This document shows, piece by piece, positions 55,201-61,053 of a stretch of 64,000 nucleotides of DNA. The DNA lies in the NCBI GenBank assembly GCA_037903475.1, contig JBAJFG010000366.1, forward strand, positions 62,001-126,000, in the 5' to 3' direction. A program made the translations under genes and the position numbers. The number at the start of each line of letters is the position of its first letter. Positions within the stretch are counted from its first letter, which is position 1. Under the pieces are notes generated by a model. That model did not search any database and was not told where the DNA came from. It saw only the letters and a program-made list of their open reading frames with translations. The stretch comes from Ancylostoma caninum (Eukaryota > Nematoda > Chromadorea > Rhabditida > Ancylostomatidae).

Positions 55201-58200
55201 TAGCACGACAGAGGGGGGGGGGAGAATGGGAAAGAAGTGGCCACTCTACCACTCCGTGGACCCAGATTGAATAATAGAATTACTAAAAAAAATATCAATT
55301 TCAGCATTAAACAAATAACAATATTTTGGAAATAATAATAATAAGACAAAACAATTGAAAATGAACTTATGCAATATTTTCTATCTATTTCGTAAAATAA
55401 TTTTAAAAACTTGGCGGCCATTCTCGTGAAGAGCGACCCCTCCCGCCGTGCTCTCCTACGTCCACCACTGGTGGATAGTCGCACGGACTGAACTTGGATA
55501 CCATTTCATACCGTAACACGGTAGGCACAGTGTATCACCTATGTATCACCTATAATGAAAATCAGTAAATATTTAGTTACAGGCTATTATTGATTATGGA
55601 GTGAGTACCGCACCGATCGAATAAATGATAATAACAAATACGTAGTAGCAATTATTTTTTTTCAGGAGGAAATGAAAAGATCATAAAAATTAGTTAATTG
55701 TATAGATATTGATTTTTGATGAAAATCGTTTCATAAAATCATCACATACAGGTTTGTTCACACACCTTTTCGTATAGATTGTGCAGTTGAATACAAAACT
55801 CCCTGGGATCATCTCTACAATCGATTATCCGTTGCGAGCCTTCAGGATACGCAGCGCTGTTCAGGGGTCGCGACAGCAAGCCCTCGCTACGGCACCTGCA
55901 ACGGTCTGAGGATTATGGGGATAGTTAGTAATTGGATGTTATTTCGAAGGAAAATTGGAGAAAAACGTGAAAACTGATGAAATTGTGTTAACTGCTCTGA
56001 AAAAAAAACCGTCTCCTCAATTCTAGAAAAAAATACTCAGTATCAATCCCGAACATCCGATTTCTCTTAATTTCTCGTAGAAGTTAATGAGCATAGCACT
56101 AAAACTTACTCTGTGAAGCAGGAATATTTTAATTGAAACGGTAAAGCATCAATAGATCACAAGAAGACTGAATTTGCTACACCCGTGAAACAGTGAATTT
56201 TTGAATTCAAACTTCAAAAAATGAACAATTCTCAAAATTGAGAAGAAAATCGTTAGCACTTCGTGGAACTACGAAACGTAGAAAAATTACGCAAAACTTG
56301 AAAATTACCTGGAAACCATAATCAATAAAAATCTGCTGAAACGAAATTTTTATAACTTGAGTTGCCAAACTGTGATTTTTTTCGGTTGAATGTACAAAGT
56401 GTGGGTTTTTCACAATAATTGAATTTACTGTGTAGATTGTTAGATTGTTCAGTAATCGTAGGAATTTATTTATGGACATTGCTGCCTCTAATCTCGTATT
56501 GAACTCCAACAAAAGGGTGTTAGATTCGAAGTTTTGAAGTTCGATACCTCGTGAAGTTCGTGAAATTTTACATCTGTAGAAAAGCTTAATTCTACATTTT
56601 CCTTGTATTGGAAACATTTCGTAAAAACTTCAGTTTCACAAGAATTCCTGGGATTGCGGGGAGTCGGTGGTACCTGAGGATACAATTAGGCGAGACTCGA
56701 CGAGCATCCGGGTGTCATTAGCGCCAGCCTGCTGTGACGTCACCATAGATGCGAAAATTTCGGAATTTAAAATAAAAAAAATAAATAAAATAAATCGAAA
56801 ATAAATCAGGAAAATAAATAAAAATAAAATAAAATAAAAATAAATAAATAAAATAAATAATAAAAATAAATCAGAAAATAAATCAGGAAAATAAATCAGG
56901 CTGTGAGGGAATCGCGATTGCCCATTCGACTTGTACTCCGCTCTCCACCGCCGTTGAAAGACCTGCTCACGTCCACACGCATTTACGAGAATAAGTGCCT
57001 CGAAACGGACTGTCGTTACTGCACTGAGGAGAAGATCTGCGACCTTCGGGGTACTGTATATATGATTAAATGCGCTGGATGTGGTGAAACGTACATCGGA
57101 GAAACGATGAGGCCGCTGCGCAGAAGGCTAGATGAACACAGGCGGGCGTTGGCAAACCCTGCTTCATACCCGAAAGAAAGTTTTTCGAGGCATCGGACTC
57201 TAAGGCACACGAACGAACCACCACCTGTGTTTACGGTCCGTGTTCTCCACCGTAACCTCACGAGGACGTTGGAGAGAAAGATAATGGAAGCCAGGGAAAT
57301 AAGAAGGAGTGAACCAGAAATAAACACCAAAGAGGAGCTAAAGGAAGTGTTACGCTTGATCAGCTGATTAGATTGCTTGGCTCACTCGCGTCCTGGTCCC
57401 AGTAACACCCACTCTACTACCACCAGAGAGGGGTGAGGCCCGTTCCTTCTTTGTAGTCAAGTTCTTTGTAGCCTTCAGTTACAATAAGTTCTCTTGTGGA
57501 GGTTAACGTCACTGTGTTGGCACTAGGGTCATCTTTTCTCGTCTCACCACACGGTACCGTTGTCAATTTGCTTGTGTTTGTTTGCATGCCGATGATGTTG
57601 TATTGTATGAAATTAAGGTCTGACGAAGGCATTAATTGCCGAAAGCTAGCCGGAATAAACTGTGAACGGAGCTCCTCAATAAGCCAAGAATTATTAATTT
57701 CGGAATTTCTGAATTTGAAATAGCACATGTGATAGAACAGAGGGCGGTGATTCCGAAAATGTGACTTTCATCGCGAATCGATTATGACGAACAGAGTTAC
57801 GGCGATGCGGCGCTTCCGACGCGACATCGCGTTTATTTCGCAGATTTTAAAGGCGGCACCGACGGGACCGTAGTAGCAGTTATAAATCTTTTCGTCATTA
57901 TTGTTTCCCTGAATTATCTATTGGTGTAAAGATAATTTATTCCTAATTAATCATCAATACTATTGTCGTCATCTAAAGTCACCCCTCCATGCATAACTTG
58001 AAAGAATTCTAAGGAGTTCAGCTCTCCTAAGAACGTCTGTTGTAATCCTACAGAAATGAATTACTTTTAAAAAAATCAGCATACTAGGGGTCGGCACCCA
58101 AAACTCCCATATATTGGAGGAGATGAGTCCCACGAGGTGTTAGAATTGTTACATAAAAGAAGCATCTGCACTTCGTTCACACATAACACATCCATATCTG

Positions 58201-60681
58201 GCAAATAATAGGACGAATTTGTTTGGAAAAGCGAATTGACCAAACGTGACCGCAAATATTTGTGTGAAATAATGTTATTCTAATGTTATAGCAAGTAACG
58301 CTTCTTATATAAAGTTGGTGCTATCCGAATAACGATTACATCACCAGTTTTTGCACATGAAAACCGCTTGAAATTTCTCTGGATATTTTTTGAATGAATT
58401 GCACCTCAATTTTCTGGACAATGGAAGATAACCTGAATATAAGGAGGAGAATATTGGACTAGGAAAAGATATTGCGTGCTGATCCCATTATTGCTGAAAT
58501 AGTGCAGTAGAAGAAGGATGGAAGGTGTGAGGAAAAGGAAGCAGGTGAAAGTGCAGTAACTGGTCGTGAAAGGAGTGATCACCAGCCGTGCCAGAACAAA
58601 AGGAGGTTTATGGCTGAACGAACAAGCTTCTCAACCTTGGTTTATTGCAGGGTATTCTTCTGCAGGGAGCTCTGTTTGACGGGCAACTAAGAAGTACACT
58701 TGTCAGTAGCCCACCGGTCACCAACGCCCCACAACTTACACTCGGATGGACACAAATAGTGAGTACCCACATTTTCCATTCAGTTTTCGTTCTTTGTTAT
58801 ATTATTCTTTATAGTCACTGTTCGTATTAGGTAACATCTGAACCTTCATATTAAATGAGCTCCAACTTCTTTCTACCCTTTTCTCGGTATTCGTATCCTG
58901 GAAAAAGTGGCCGCCACTTTTTCGGGATAAGTCCACCATCTCCTGTTTGAAAACTCGCAAGCTAAATTCAGTGGATCGCCATACAGAGGTGCATGCTTGT
59001 TTTGCAATTTGTTTGCATCGCTAAATTCGTACAAGATTATTTTGCGAGGATGAAACGCTGACTTATACATTAGGTGTCACTCCTCCCAACCTCCCTTCCC
59101 CCCCCCCTACCCCTCCCTCCTCCTCCGTCATTCTGCACGGCGCATATACGTTCAATCGCCTCTATCATCCGAGTTAAATACGTGGCGCATCCCGACAAGA
59201 GATTGATTAACACCACCACTCCATAGTTCACGCAATCTCTATTCCATACATGTGACGTTTTGGGGAAAGGAAGAGGAGAAACAAAGAGAGGGAGGGGAGG
59301 GAGGGAGTGAGAGACAAACCGCTCAGCAAAATTTCTTTTTTTCCACTAGTATGCCACAACCTAAAGAACGTACAGTGACGACCCACGAGATAGATGTACG
59401 TAGTTTTTCTCTTTTTTTCGCTATGAATGCAGTGTAGCTCAAAATTACGGTAACAACAGATGTAGTGCTCTTGAAGGAGGTTGTTTTTCCTTAGATTCAC
59501 TCTGAGTGGTCCGGTCTTCTGAGTACGTTTTACTAAGATAGTGCCCACCAGCGCAAGTCATAGTGATACAGAGCCAAAATTAAATTCTGAAACATATTGA
59601 ATCTATCGAATGACCACTCCAAACTGGCCACATCTCAAGCAGTTCAATTAGCATGGCAGTATCCGAGATATCGGTTCGCAGAAAACCTCATCGGGATTTT
59701 GATTCATTAGAGAGGCGCTCCGAAAGACGATGAATGAATTGGATCCTAAGCACCTGCGCGCTACGGCCTGCGACCTCAACTAGCGTCTTTGTGGTTTTTT
59801 TTAAGCTGATGAAGGACATTTCAGGATGAAGTGTTGCCTTTTGTTCAACATCGGGGAACAAGAATAATCCTTATGAAACAATTCCGAAACGCACTGGAGT
59901 CCTTTTTTGTGTTCCACTAAATTTGCTACACTGATTTTTGGCCCCCCATACATAGGCATCTGGCTATTACGAACAGTTTGTGAGTGGCTGATCGTTTTCA
60001 TGCAAGTTTTTTTTTCTCTTTAGTCCAACAGCTTTATGGGAGCCAATACAGCTCAGATCCCTAGTTTATAGTGAAAGGTCACATATGGTCCATTAATTTT
60101 ACTATCAATTTTATGTAATAGTCAAAGTGTCGTTGACTACGGTATGCCATAGCAGCGGTGATGTCGATCGCTGGCGCCGATTCAGAGCGCAACTTGTGAG
60201 AGGTGTGGTACCGCAGGTACCCTGCTCTCCAAAAATAAGGGGTTCAGGAGAGGTTTTCTGGCACTTTTGTGAAGTATAACACGTATATCATGATGATCTT
60301 CGTCATCTGCAAATTACTCTGATGTCAAAATCTCAAAATCAATCCTGGAGCGACACACTGCCTTTGAGGATGGCATCTGCGCAATCTGGACAACTATAAA
60401 GAATACTCCAAACAGTTGTCGATGTCATACTAATCGAACATTCACATCAAACGAAGATATGAGAACCGAATCATCTGCCTCATCACTGAACCCTCTTTGC
60501 ACGAACTTTTTCACTGTAATTGCCATTTTAGGGATCTCCAACCATATACAAAGAGCAAGAAAGCATAACGGTGCCTCTCTACACTGATGCATCGCGGACT
60601 GAGCATGTAGCAACTGTGCAGATGCCATGCACTGAAGTCCACAAGTGGAACATCGCTGCCGTTGCTTTATTCTTGAGGTGA
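3365..60681 (+). CDS. che-3: Cytoplasmic dynein-2 heavy chain (retrograde IFT motor), complete, 106 exons
   Basis: The product is the motor subunit of the dynein-2 complex that drives retrograde intraflagellar transport in cilia; in nematodes this means sensory-neuron cilia. My exon model sums to 12,621 nt (4,206 residues plus stop) with every phase consistent, close to C. elegans CHE-3 and human DYNC2H1. Diagnostic motifs: AAA1 P-loop GPAGTGKT (about residue 1636) and Walker B CFDEFNR (about 1686), AAA2 P-loop GPTGAGKST (about 1920), degenerate AAA3 (GPDGCGKE, about 2246) and AAA4 (GRSGLGRAD, about 2581) loops, then stalk, AAA5, AAA6 and C-terminal domain. The start is ATG 3365, with an in-frame TAG 15 nt upstream and a trans-splice-type acceptor at 3348-3349. 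The stop is TGA 60679-60681. It is dynein-2 rather than dynein-1 because the residues follow DYNC2H1 throughout, for example the linker segment [11 protein letters not shown] and the AAA1 segment [10 protein letters not shown]. Exon coordinates are given in the block entries. Confidence 0.96.
4754..6180 (+). other. che-3 intron 5
   Basis: A 1,427-bp intron containing short AGT trinucleotide runs near 5217-5235 and one TA-flanked MITE (5605-5938, separate entry). The open frame 5669-5941 lies inside the MITE and has no recognised product. Confidence 0.7.
5605..5938. mobile_element. TA-flanked MITE (Tc1/mariner-type)
   Basis: Left end GAGTATCCCCAGACTTC and the reverse complement of the right end, GAGAATCCCCAAACTTC, match at 15 of 17 positions. 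Both are bordered by TA (5603-5604 and 5939-5940). Length is 334 bp with no transposase. A secondary hairpin around GTGGTGATC/GATCACCAC lies near the left end (5634-5669). Confidence 0.6.
6478..7808 (+). other. che-3 intron 7
   Basis: A 1,331-bp intron. Short open frames (for example 7574-7774) show no family features and no repeat with a partner in the window was noticed. Confidence 0.6.
10659..11509. mobile_element. Mariner-type non-autonomous element in intron 16
   Basis: The inverted ends TTAGGTGTGTGCAAAAGTTC and TTAGGTGCGTCCAAAAGTTC (right end reverse-complemented) continue into CGGGGC and are flanked by TA (10657-10658 and 11510-11511). The 851-bp interior has only short frames and no D,D34D motif I could find, so this is a deletion derivative or MITE. 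It lies within the 1,896-bp intron 16 (10280-12175). Confidence 0.8.
12176..17108 (+). CDS. che-3: che-3 exons 17-31: tail to linker, residues 689-1233
   Basis: Exons: 12176-12259, 12328-12407, 12552-12669, 12743-12856, 12973-13100, 13204-13354, 13512-13604, 13662-13811, 13869-13987, 14058-14141, 14808-14889, 15002-15075, 15157-15268, 16491-16579, 16952-17108. This covers the end of the tail and the beginning of the linker (DHC_N2), the lever that swings over the AAA ring in the power stroke. Clear matches to DYNC2H1 are [36 protein letters not shown] sequence, [17 protein letters not shown] and [11 protein letters not shown]. Exon 17 ends at an apparent GC donor (12260-12261), required to join LYK to ALQLQYQ. 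The exon 26 to 27 join uses the GA|gtgcgt donor at 14142 and restores KLEKECDQF. Confidence 0.9.
13381..13460 (-). repeat. tRNA-derived SINE-like sequence in intron 22
   Basis: On the minus strand the sequence has a good Pol III A box (TGGCGCAGTGG) and, about 40 nt on, a B box (GGTTCGATCC). The T-stem and acceptor stem do not pair, so it is not a functional tRNA. This combination is typical of a tRNA-derived SINE or tRNA pseudogene. No second copy was seen in the window. Confidence 0.6.
14446..14519. repeat. Two-copy 37-bp tandem repeat in intron 26
   Basis: Two adjacent near-identical units share CTTGGATGCTGCTTTGAT, offset by 37 bp (14446-14482 and 14483-14519). It lies in the 666-bp intron 26 (14142-14807). 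Confidence 0.75.
15269..16490 (+). other. che-3 intron 29
   Basis: A 1,222-bp intron with no recognised element. Poly(T) and AT-rich patches only. Confidence 0.55.
17109..20115 (+). other. che-3 intron 31 with dispersed repeat
   Basis: A 3,007-bp intron. The segment around 17540-17640 resembles 60290-60385 in intron 105 (shared TCTGATGT, AAAATCTC and CACTGCCTTT-type blocks), so a dispersed repeat is present. A 149-codon minus-strand frame at 19341-19790 has a hydrophobic middle ([19 protein letters not shown]) but no recognised family. It may be chance or the remnant of a membrane protein. Confidence 0.5.
20116..25615 (+). CDS. che-3: che-3 exons 32-42: linker and pre-AAA1 region, residues 1234-1624
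   Basis: Exons: 20116-20199, 20518-20606, 20659-20807, 24178-24296, 24364-24480, 24629-24742, 24812-24903, 24961-25021, 25146-25321, 25392-25500, 25552-25615. This is the most conserved part of the linker: [65 protein letters not shown] and [13 protein letters not shown]. These lead directly into the AAA1 nucleotide-binding site. The acceptor of exon 38 is abnormal: the coding frame [15 protein letters not shown] is clear, but no AG lies between it and an upstream in-frame TAA, and the best boundary is TTTTGG before 24812. Intron 34 (20808-24177) holds a large inverted repeat. Confidence 0.9.
20905..20940. repeat. Perfect 18-bp tandem duplication in intron 34
   Basis: AATCTTAAGCTGTATCAG occurs twice in direct tandem (20905-20922, 20923-20940). 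Confidence 0.9.
21345..23712. repeat. Large inverted repeat (about 800-bp arms) in intron 34
   Basis: The left arm (about 21345-22140) and right arm (about 22915-23712) are reverse complements at roughly 90% by eye, with a spacer of about 775 bp. Shared stretches include the block around TTCAAACTACATACCGT and the block around GGATACCAGATGTCTGTGGC. Both arms contain a tRNA-like A-box segment (GATGGCTCAGCTGGTAAGGC) near their outer part. No transposase frame is evident. If transcribed within che-3 pre-mRNA, the arms could form a long hairpin. Confidence 0.85.
22641..22740 (-). repeat. tRNA-like/SINE-like sequence with Pol III terminator
   Basis: On the minus strand a B box (GGTTCAATTCC) follows an A-box-like segment (GTGGTACACTGTGGTAAG) and a tRNA-like middle (GTCTCGTTTCTCATGAAT), and is followed by a run of T. 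The arms do not fold into a convincing cloverleaf, so this is a tRNA pseudogene or SINE. It sits in the spacer of the large inverted repeat. Confidence 0.5.
23717..23752. repeat. TTTA-rich microsatellite
   Basis: Imperfect TATT/TTTA tetranucleotide run immediately outside the right arm of the large inverted repeat. Confidence 0.7.
25717..31962 (+). CDS. che-3: che-3 exons 43-49: AAA1, the main ATPase site, residues 1625-1841
   Basis: Exons: 25717-25784, 30452-30525, 30589-30658, 30729-30818, 30872-31095, 31160-31211, 31891-31962. AAA1 is the principal ATP-hydrolysing module of dynein. Walker [11 protein letters not shown] (exon 43), [11 protein letters not shown] (exon 44), Walker [13 protein letters not shown] (exon 45), sensor [14 protein letters not shown] and FRPVVMS (exon 47), and [12 protein letters not shown] (exon 48) are all intact, so the motor should be catalytically competent. 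The 4,667-bp intron 43 (25785-30451) splits Walker A from the rest and is the largest in the gene; it contains a MITE and a gag-like remnant. Confidence 0.95.
26519..26712. repeat. Dispersed repeat, copy A (intron 43)
   Basis: AGCAGGATT, CATCGGTTATTCTA and ACGAAGAAGAATCA..GCAAAGTTCTT-type blocks recur at 29594-29640 and 29836-30003 in the same order, with an insertion between the two parts in the second copy. Identity of the family is unknown. Confidence 0.6.
26740..28381 (-). pseudogene. Minus-strand gag-like coding remnant nested in che-3 intron 43
   Basis: Several adjacent minus-strand frames look protein-like. 28127-28381 codes an 84-residue charged segment ([20 protein letters not shown] near its end). 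About 27770-28086 codes an S/T-rich segment behind a possible acceptor TCCTTTTAG. 27189-27701 begins [20 protein letters not shown], an alanine-rich coiled coil, and continues to a CCHC-like finger (C-x3-C-x4-H-x5-C, in [17 protein letters not shown]) followed by [11 protein letters not shown]. That pattern resembles nematode LTR-retrotransposon gag proteins. No reverse transcriptase was seen and the frames are interrupted. An intron-nested host gene is the alternative. Confidence 0.4.
28407..28685. mobile_element. hAT-like MITE, copy 1 (intron 43)
   Basis: 279 bp bounded by perfect inverted ends CAGTGGCGGACGCAG and CTGCGTCCGCCACTG, with a perfect 8-bp target duplication GTCCAAAT (28399-28406 and 28686-28693). 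The interior is an AT-rich core between G-rich and C-rich blocks. An 8-bp duplication and CAGTGGCGGA-type ends are characteristic of hAT transposons. No coding capacity. Confidence 0.95.
29594..30003. repeat. Dispersed repeat, copy B (intron 43), split
   Basis: Diverged second copy of the repeat at 26519-26712, in the same orientation. It is divided by about 195 bp of extra sequence (29641-29835). Both contain the block CGACTCCGATGAG or TGACTCCGATGAG. Confidence 0.6.
32358..35888 (+). CDS. che-3: che-3 exons 50-59: AAA2, residues 1842-2229
   Basis: Exons: 32358-32462, 32664-32732, 33530-33706, 33774-33842, 33904-34005, 34190-34311, 34779-34880, 35358-35441, 35497-35730, 35789-35888. AAA2 binds nucleotide as a structural module. 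The sequence shows the P-loop [15 protein letters not shown] (exon 52), [14 protein letters not shown] (exon 53), Walker [18 protein letters not shown] (exon 54), and [10 protein letters not shown] followed by [14 protein letters not shown] (exon 55). Exons 57-59 ([15 protein letters not shown], and LVYYDSRSD with [10 protein letters not shown]) bridge to AAA3. A second hAT-like MITE copy interrupts intron 51 just upstream of exon 52. Confidence 0.93.
33158..33431. mobile_element. hAT-like MITE, copy 2 (intron 51)
   Basis: 274 bp, almost identical to copy 1 in the same orientation, differing mainly in the length of the poly-C tract. It is flanked by a perfect 8-bp duplication CTGTCAGC (33150-33157 and 33432-33439). 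The near identity implies recent mobilisation. It sits about 100 bp upstream of exon 52, which carries the AAA2 P-loop. Confidence 0.95.
36082..36253. repeat. Two short palindromes in intron 59
   Basis: 36082-36109 is a 28-nt hairpin with 13-bp perfect arms (CGTCTATACTCTA). 36236-36253 is the perfect 18-bp palindrome GTCGCTGACGTCAGCGAC. Both lie in the 864-bp intron 59 (35889-36752). No protein-coding or mobile-element frame was recognised around them. Confidence 0.75.
36753..38140 (+). CDS. che-3: che-3 exons 60-65: AAA3, residues 2230-2479
   Basis: Exons: 36753-36898, 36954-37089, 37342-37440, 37518-37661, 37717-37813, 38014-38140. The Walker A reads GPDGCGKE: the lysine is present but the usual T/S after it is replaced by E. 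Human dynein-2 AAA3 is also atypical here (GPEGCGKG), so this looks like a family trait and not decay. Further matches are [56 protein letters not shown] and the segment from [12 protein letters not shown] to [10 protein letters not shown]. Confidence 0.92.
38493..41971 (+). CDS. che-3: che-3 exons 66-74: AAA4 and approach to stalk, residues 2479-2808
   Basis: Exons: 38493-38569, 38683-38802, 38853-38939, 39002-39147, 39988-40125, 40386-40470, 40854-40996, 41714-41778, 41845-41971. The AAA4 loop [18 protein letters not shown] has R in place of the Walker lysine, as human dynein-2 does (GRSGVGRRT). Walker B is VVLLIEDYE, followed by [12 protein letters not shown] and RDQASQDGF. Several acceptors had to be chosen by frame: exon 66 after TTTGAG at 38492, exon 67 after TTTTATCAG at 38682, and exon 74 after TATGTTCAG at 41844 and not the earlier AACAG. 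Confidence 0.9.
39563..39740. mobile_element. Possible truncated mariner-type end in intron 69
   Basis: The sequence TTAGGTTGTAACATAAGTTT at 39566 resembles a mariner terminal repeat (compare TTAGGTTGTCCCA at 62439). I could not find a matching inverted partner in the intron (39148-39987), so this would be a one-ended fragment. Confidence 0.4.
40997..41713 (+). other. che-3 intron 72
   Basis: A 717-bp intron with no recognised element. The segment GGATTGCTCGCTCCCCA at 41609-41625 repeats the coding GGATTGCTCGCTCCCCAG at the end of exon 70, possibly a small duplication of exon sequence. Confidence 0.45.
42027..45506 (+). CDS. che-3: che-3 exons 75-81: stalk coiled coil and microtubule-binding domain, residues 2809-3109
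   Basis: Exons: 42027-42164, 43359-43484, 43617-43765, 44849-44972, 45026-45147, 45204-45348, 45408-45506. Exons 75-76 form the outgoing stalk helix ([12 protein letters not shown], then a K/E-rich stretch ending VEPLLK). Exons 77-79 form the microtubule-binding tip ([42 protein letters not shown]). Exons 80-81 form the returning helix ([18 protein letters not shown], then a segment ending LGGEFTRWQ). Heptad-like spacing and the charged composition fit a coiled coil. Intron 77 carries a foldback element. Confidence 0.92.
42165..43358 (+). other. che-3 intron 75
   Basis: A 1,194-bp intron inside the stalk coding region; nothing recognised apart from short poly-C and poly-A runs. Confidence 0.6.
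44029..44390. repeat. Foldback element with about 80-bp arms (intron 77)
   Basis: The left arm (about 44030-44110) and right arm (about 44309-44389) are near-perfect reverse complements, sharing AGGTGCAAG, GTTCGGCTCGCAGATCG and AAACCTATCTGGCTTGAATC. The spacer is about 200 bp and there is no coding frame. It fits a foldback MITE. Confidence 0.85.
45597..49951 (+). CDS. che-3: che-3 exons 82-90: AAA5 and strut, residues 3110-3589
   Basis: Exons: 45597-45749, 46048-46230, 46325-46438, 46915-47067, 47275-47394, 47500-47634, 48029-48172, 49220-49369, 49664-49951. AAA5 is recognised from [50 protein letters not shown] and [12 protein letters not shown]. Exons 86-87 form the strut/buttress coiled coil ([16 protein letters not shown], then EKLEQLLLQ). 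Exons 88-90 continue with [16 protein letters not shown] and [18 protein letters not shown]. Exon 90 is the longest in the gene (288 bp). Confidence 0.91.
47827..47945. mobile_element. hAT-like MITE, truncated diverged copy (intron 87)
   Basis: Begins CAGTGACGGATGCAG and preserves the G-rich block and GGACCCGGATGGAAAAT-type sequence of the MITE left half. The right end is missing before exon 88. Confidence 0.65.
48990..49069. repeat. Hairpin with about 36-bp arms (intron 88)
   Basis: AAAACAAGTAAATGAAGAAT and the following bases to GGAG at 49025 are almost exactly reverse-complemented from CTCC at 49033, with a 7-nt loop. It lies in the 1,047-bp intron 88 (48173-49219), which also has a G-run at 48423-48438 and two diverged copies of a GGGGTTATT..GA block (48593, 48722). 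Confidence 0.85.
50008..60681 (+). CDS. che-3: che-3 exons 91-106: AAA6 and C-terminal domain, residues 3590-4206
   Basis: Exons: 50008-50080, 51113-51222, 52047-52223, 52280-52400, 52491-52624, 52700-52781, 52880-53067, 53131-53263, 53321-53427, 53507-53581, 54189-54296, 54373-54447, 54549-54673, 54746-54833, 58651-58758, 60532-60681. Matches: [109 protein letters not shown] and the terminal [10 protein letters not shown]. The final two exons are separated by introns of 3.8 kb and 1.8 kb, so a short-range gene predictor could easily miss them. Confidence 0.91.
51347..51582. mobile_element. hAT-like MITE, diverged inverted copy (intron 92)
   Basis: In reverse orientation this matches the MITE body: GAAATTACTT near the left, ATTTTATTTTCCGT, then CGGAGACCCCACTTTT and TGCGCCATCG at the right. 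Ends are degraded and no target duplication is recognisable. The rest of intron 92 (51223-52046) shows nothing else. Confidence 0.7.
53607..53640. mobile_element. Possible one-ended mariner-like terminus (intron 100)
   Basis: TTGGGTTGATGCAAAAGAAA resembles a mariner terminal repeat (TTGGGTTGGT family) and follows TA. No inverted partner was found in the 607-bp intron 100 (53582-54188). Confidence 0.35.
55179..55470. mobile_element. hAT-like MITE, older full-length copy (intron 104)
   Basis: 292 bp with ends CAGTGCCGGATGCAT and CTACGTCCACCACTG, the same G-rich block, AT-rich core and GGCGGCCATTCTCG-type right half. The flanking 8-mers GTGGTTAA and GTGGATAG agree at 6 of 8 positions, consistent with an aged target duplication. 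Confidence 0.8.
56769..56900. repeat. AAATAA-type simple repeat
   Basis: Imperfect runs of AAATAAAT and ATAAATCAGGAAA units, forming the 5' part of the Penelope-like insertion. Confidence 0.85.
56903..57367 (+). pseudogene. GIY-YIG endonuclease C-terminal fragment of a Penelope-like ORF
   Basis: The frame reads [20 protein letters not shown] then a basic stretch [14 protein letters not shown]. This matches the GIY-YIG core (here VYMI..TYIGET) with the downstream conserved R and E/H residues. A preceding cysteine cluster ([15 protein letters not shown]) is a usual companion in Penelope-like endonucleases. The frame is open through to its stop at 57367, but it lacks the N-terminal reverse transcriptase, so it is a fragment. 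Confidence 0.75.
57611..57655 (+). ncRNA. Hammerhead-ribozyme-like core (candidate)
   Basis: CTGACGA (57620-57626), a GGCA/TGCC stem (57628-57640) and GAAA (57641-57644) reproduce the arrangement CUGANGA, stem II, GAAA. The nucleotide after CUGA is allowed to vary in hammerheads. An extra A between the core and stem II, and an uncertain stem I/III, weaken the call. The location at the 3' end of a Penelope-like element supports it. Confidence 0.4.
58759..60531 (+). other. che-3 intron 105 (last intron)
   Basis: A 1,773-bp intron. It contains a C-rich run (59087-59130), a GA-rich run (59266-59313) and a dispersed repeat segment (about 60290-60385) related to 17540-17640. No gene recognised. 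Confidence 0.6.
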
Positions 60682-60875
60682 AGCAGTGCAATATGTGTAC
60701 AGTCACCCTCGAAACAGGTCGTGAAGCAACGAAACAACGAATAGAACCACTCATTCTGTTTATGGATCCAATCAAGAAACTTTAATGAAATAGAACTTTA
60801 TAAATAATTTATACAATTGAATATGATTTACATCGGTATTAATTGAACAGTACATATGTACACAGATCACCTAGT

Positions 60876-60881
60876 AATAAA
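60876..60881 (+). promoter_or_regulatory. Candidate poly(A) signal for che-3
   Basis: AATAAA occurs 195 nt after the che-3 stop, between the two convergent genes. A weaker variant (AATGAA) lies at 60784-60789. Either would give a 3' UTR of about 120-220 nt. Confidence 0.45.
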
Positions 60882-61053
60882 ACGTCAAGGAAAGCTCATT
60901 CTCCCCTTAGACACGGAATAGTAACAATCACTAGTTCAAACGGTCACAGATGCAACGGAAAAACCGTATCCCGGGCTTTCTCAATTATTTAGTTTCAACT
61001 CAGCAAACAACACAGCATTAAAAAAAACATTTGAATTATGGCCACAGCGCAGC

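Larger units (their letters stand above)
56769..57695 (+). mobile_element. 5'-truncated Penelope-like retroelement with 13-bp target duplication (intron 104)
   Basis: A 13-bp direct repeat AATTTCGGAATTT (56756-56768 and 57696-57708) brackets the segment, which indicates insertion. Inside, from 5' to 3', are an A/T-rich simple-repeat stretch, a 154-codon frame with a GIY-YIG endonuclease domain, and a hammerhead-like motif near the 3' end. Penelope-like elements carry a C-terminal GIY-YIG endonuclease, and many carry hammerhead motifs. The reverse transcriptase region is absent. Confidence 0.75.
54834..58650 (+). other. che-3 intron 104
   Basis: A 3,817-bp intron holding the older hAT-like MITE and the Penelope-like insertion. 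The intervals 55471-56755 and 57709-58650 are AT-rich without recognised content. Confidence 0.7.

Noticed and set aside
56769..56900. CRISPR-like or regulatory repeat array
   Set aside because: It is an imperfect AAATAA microsatellite without regular spacers.
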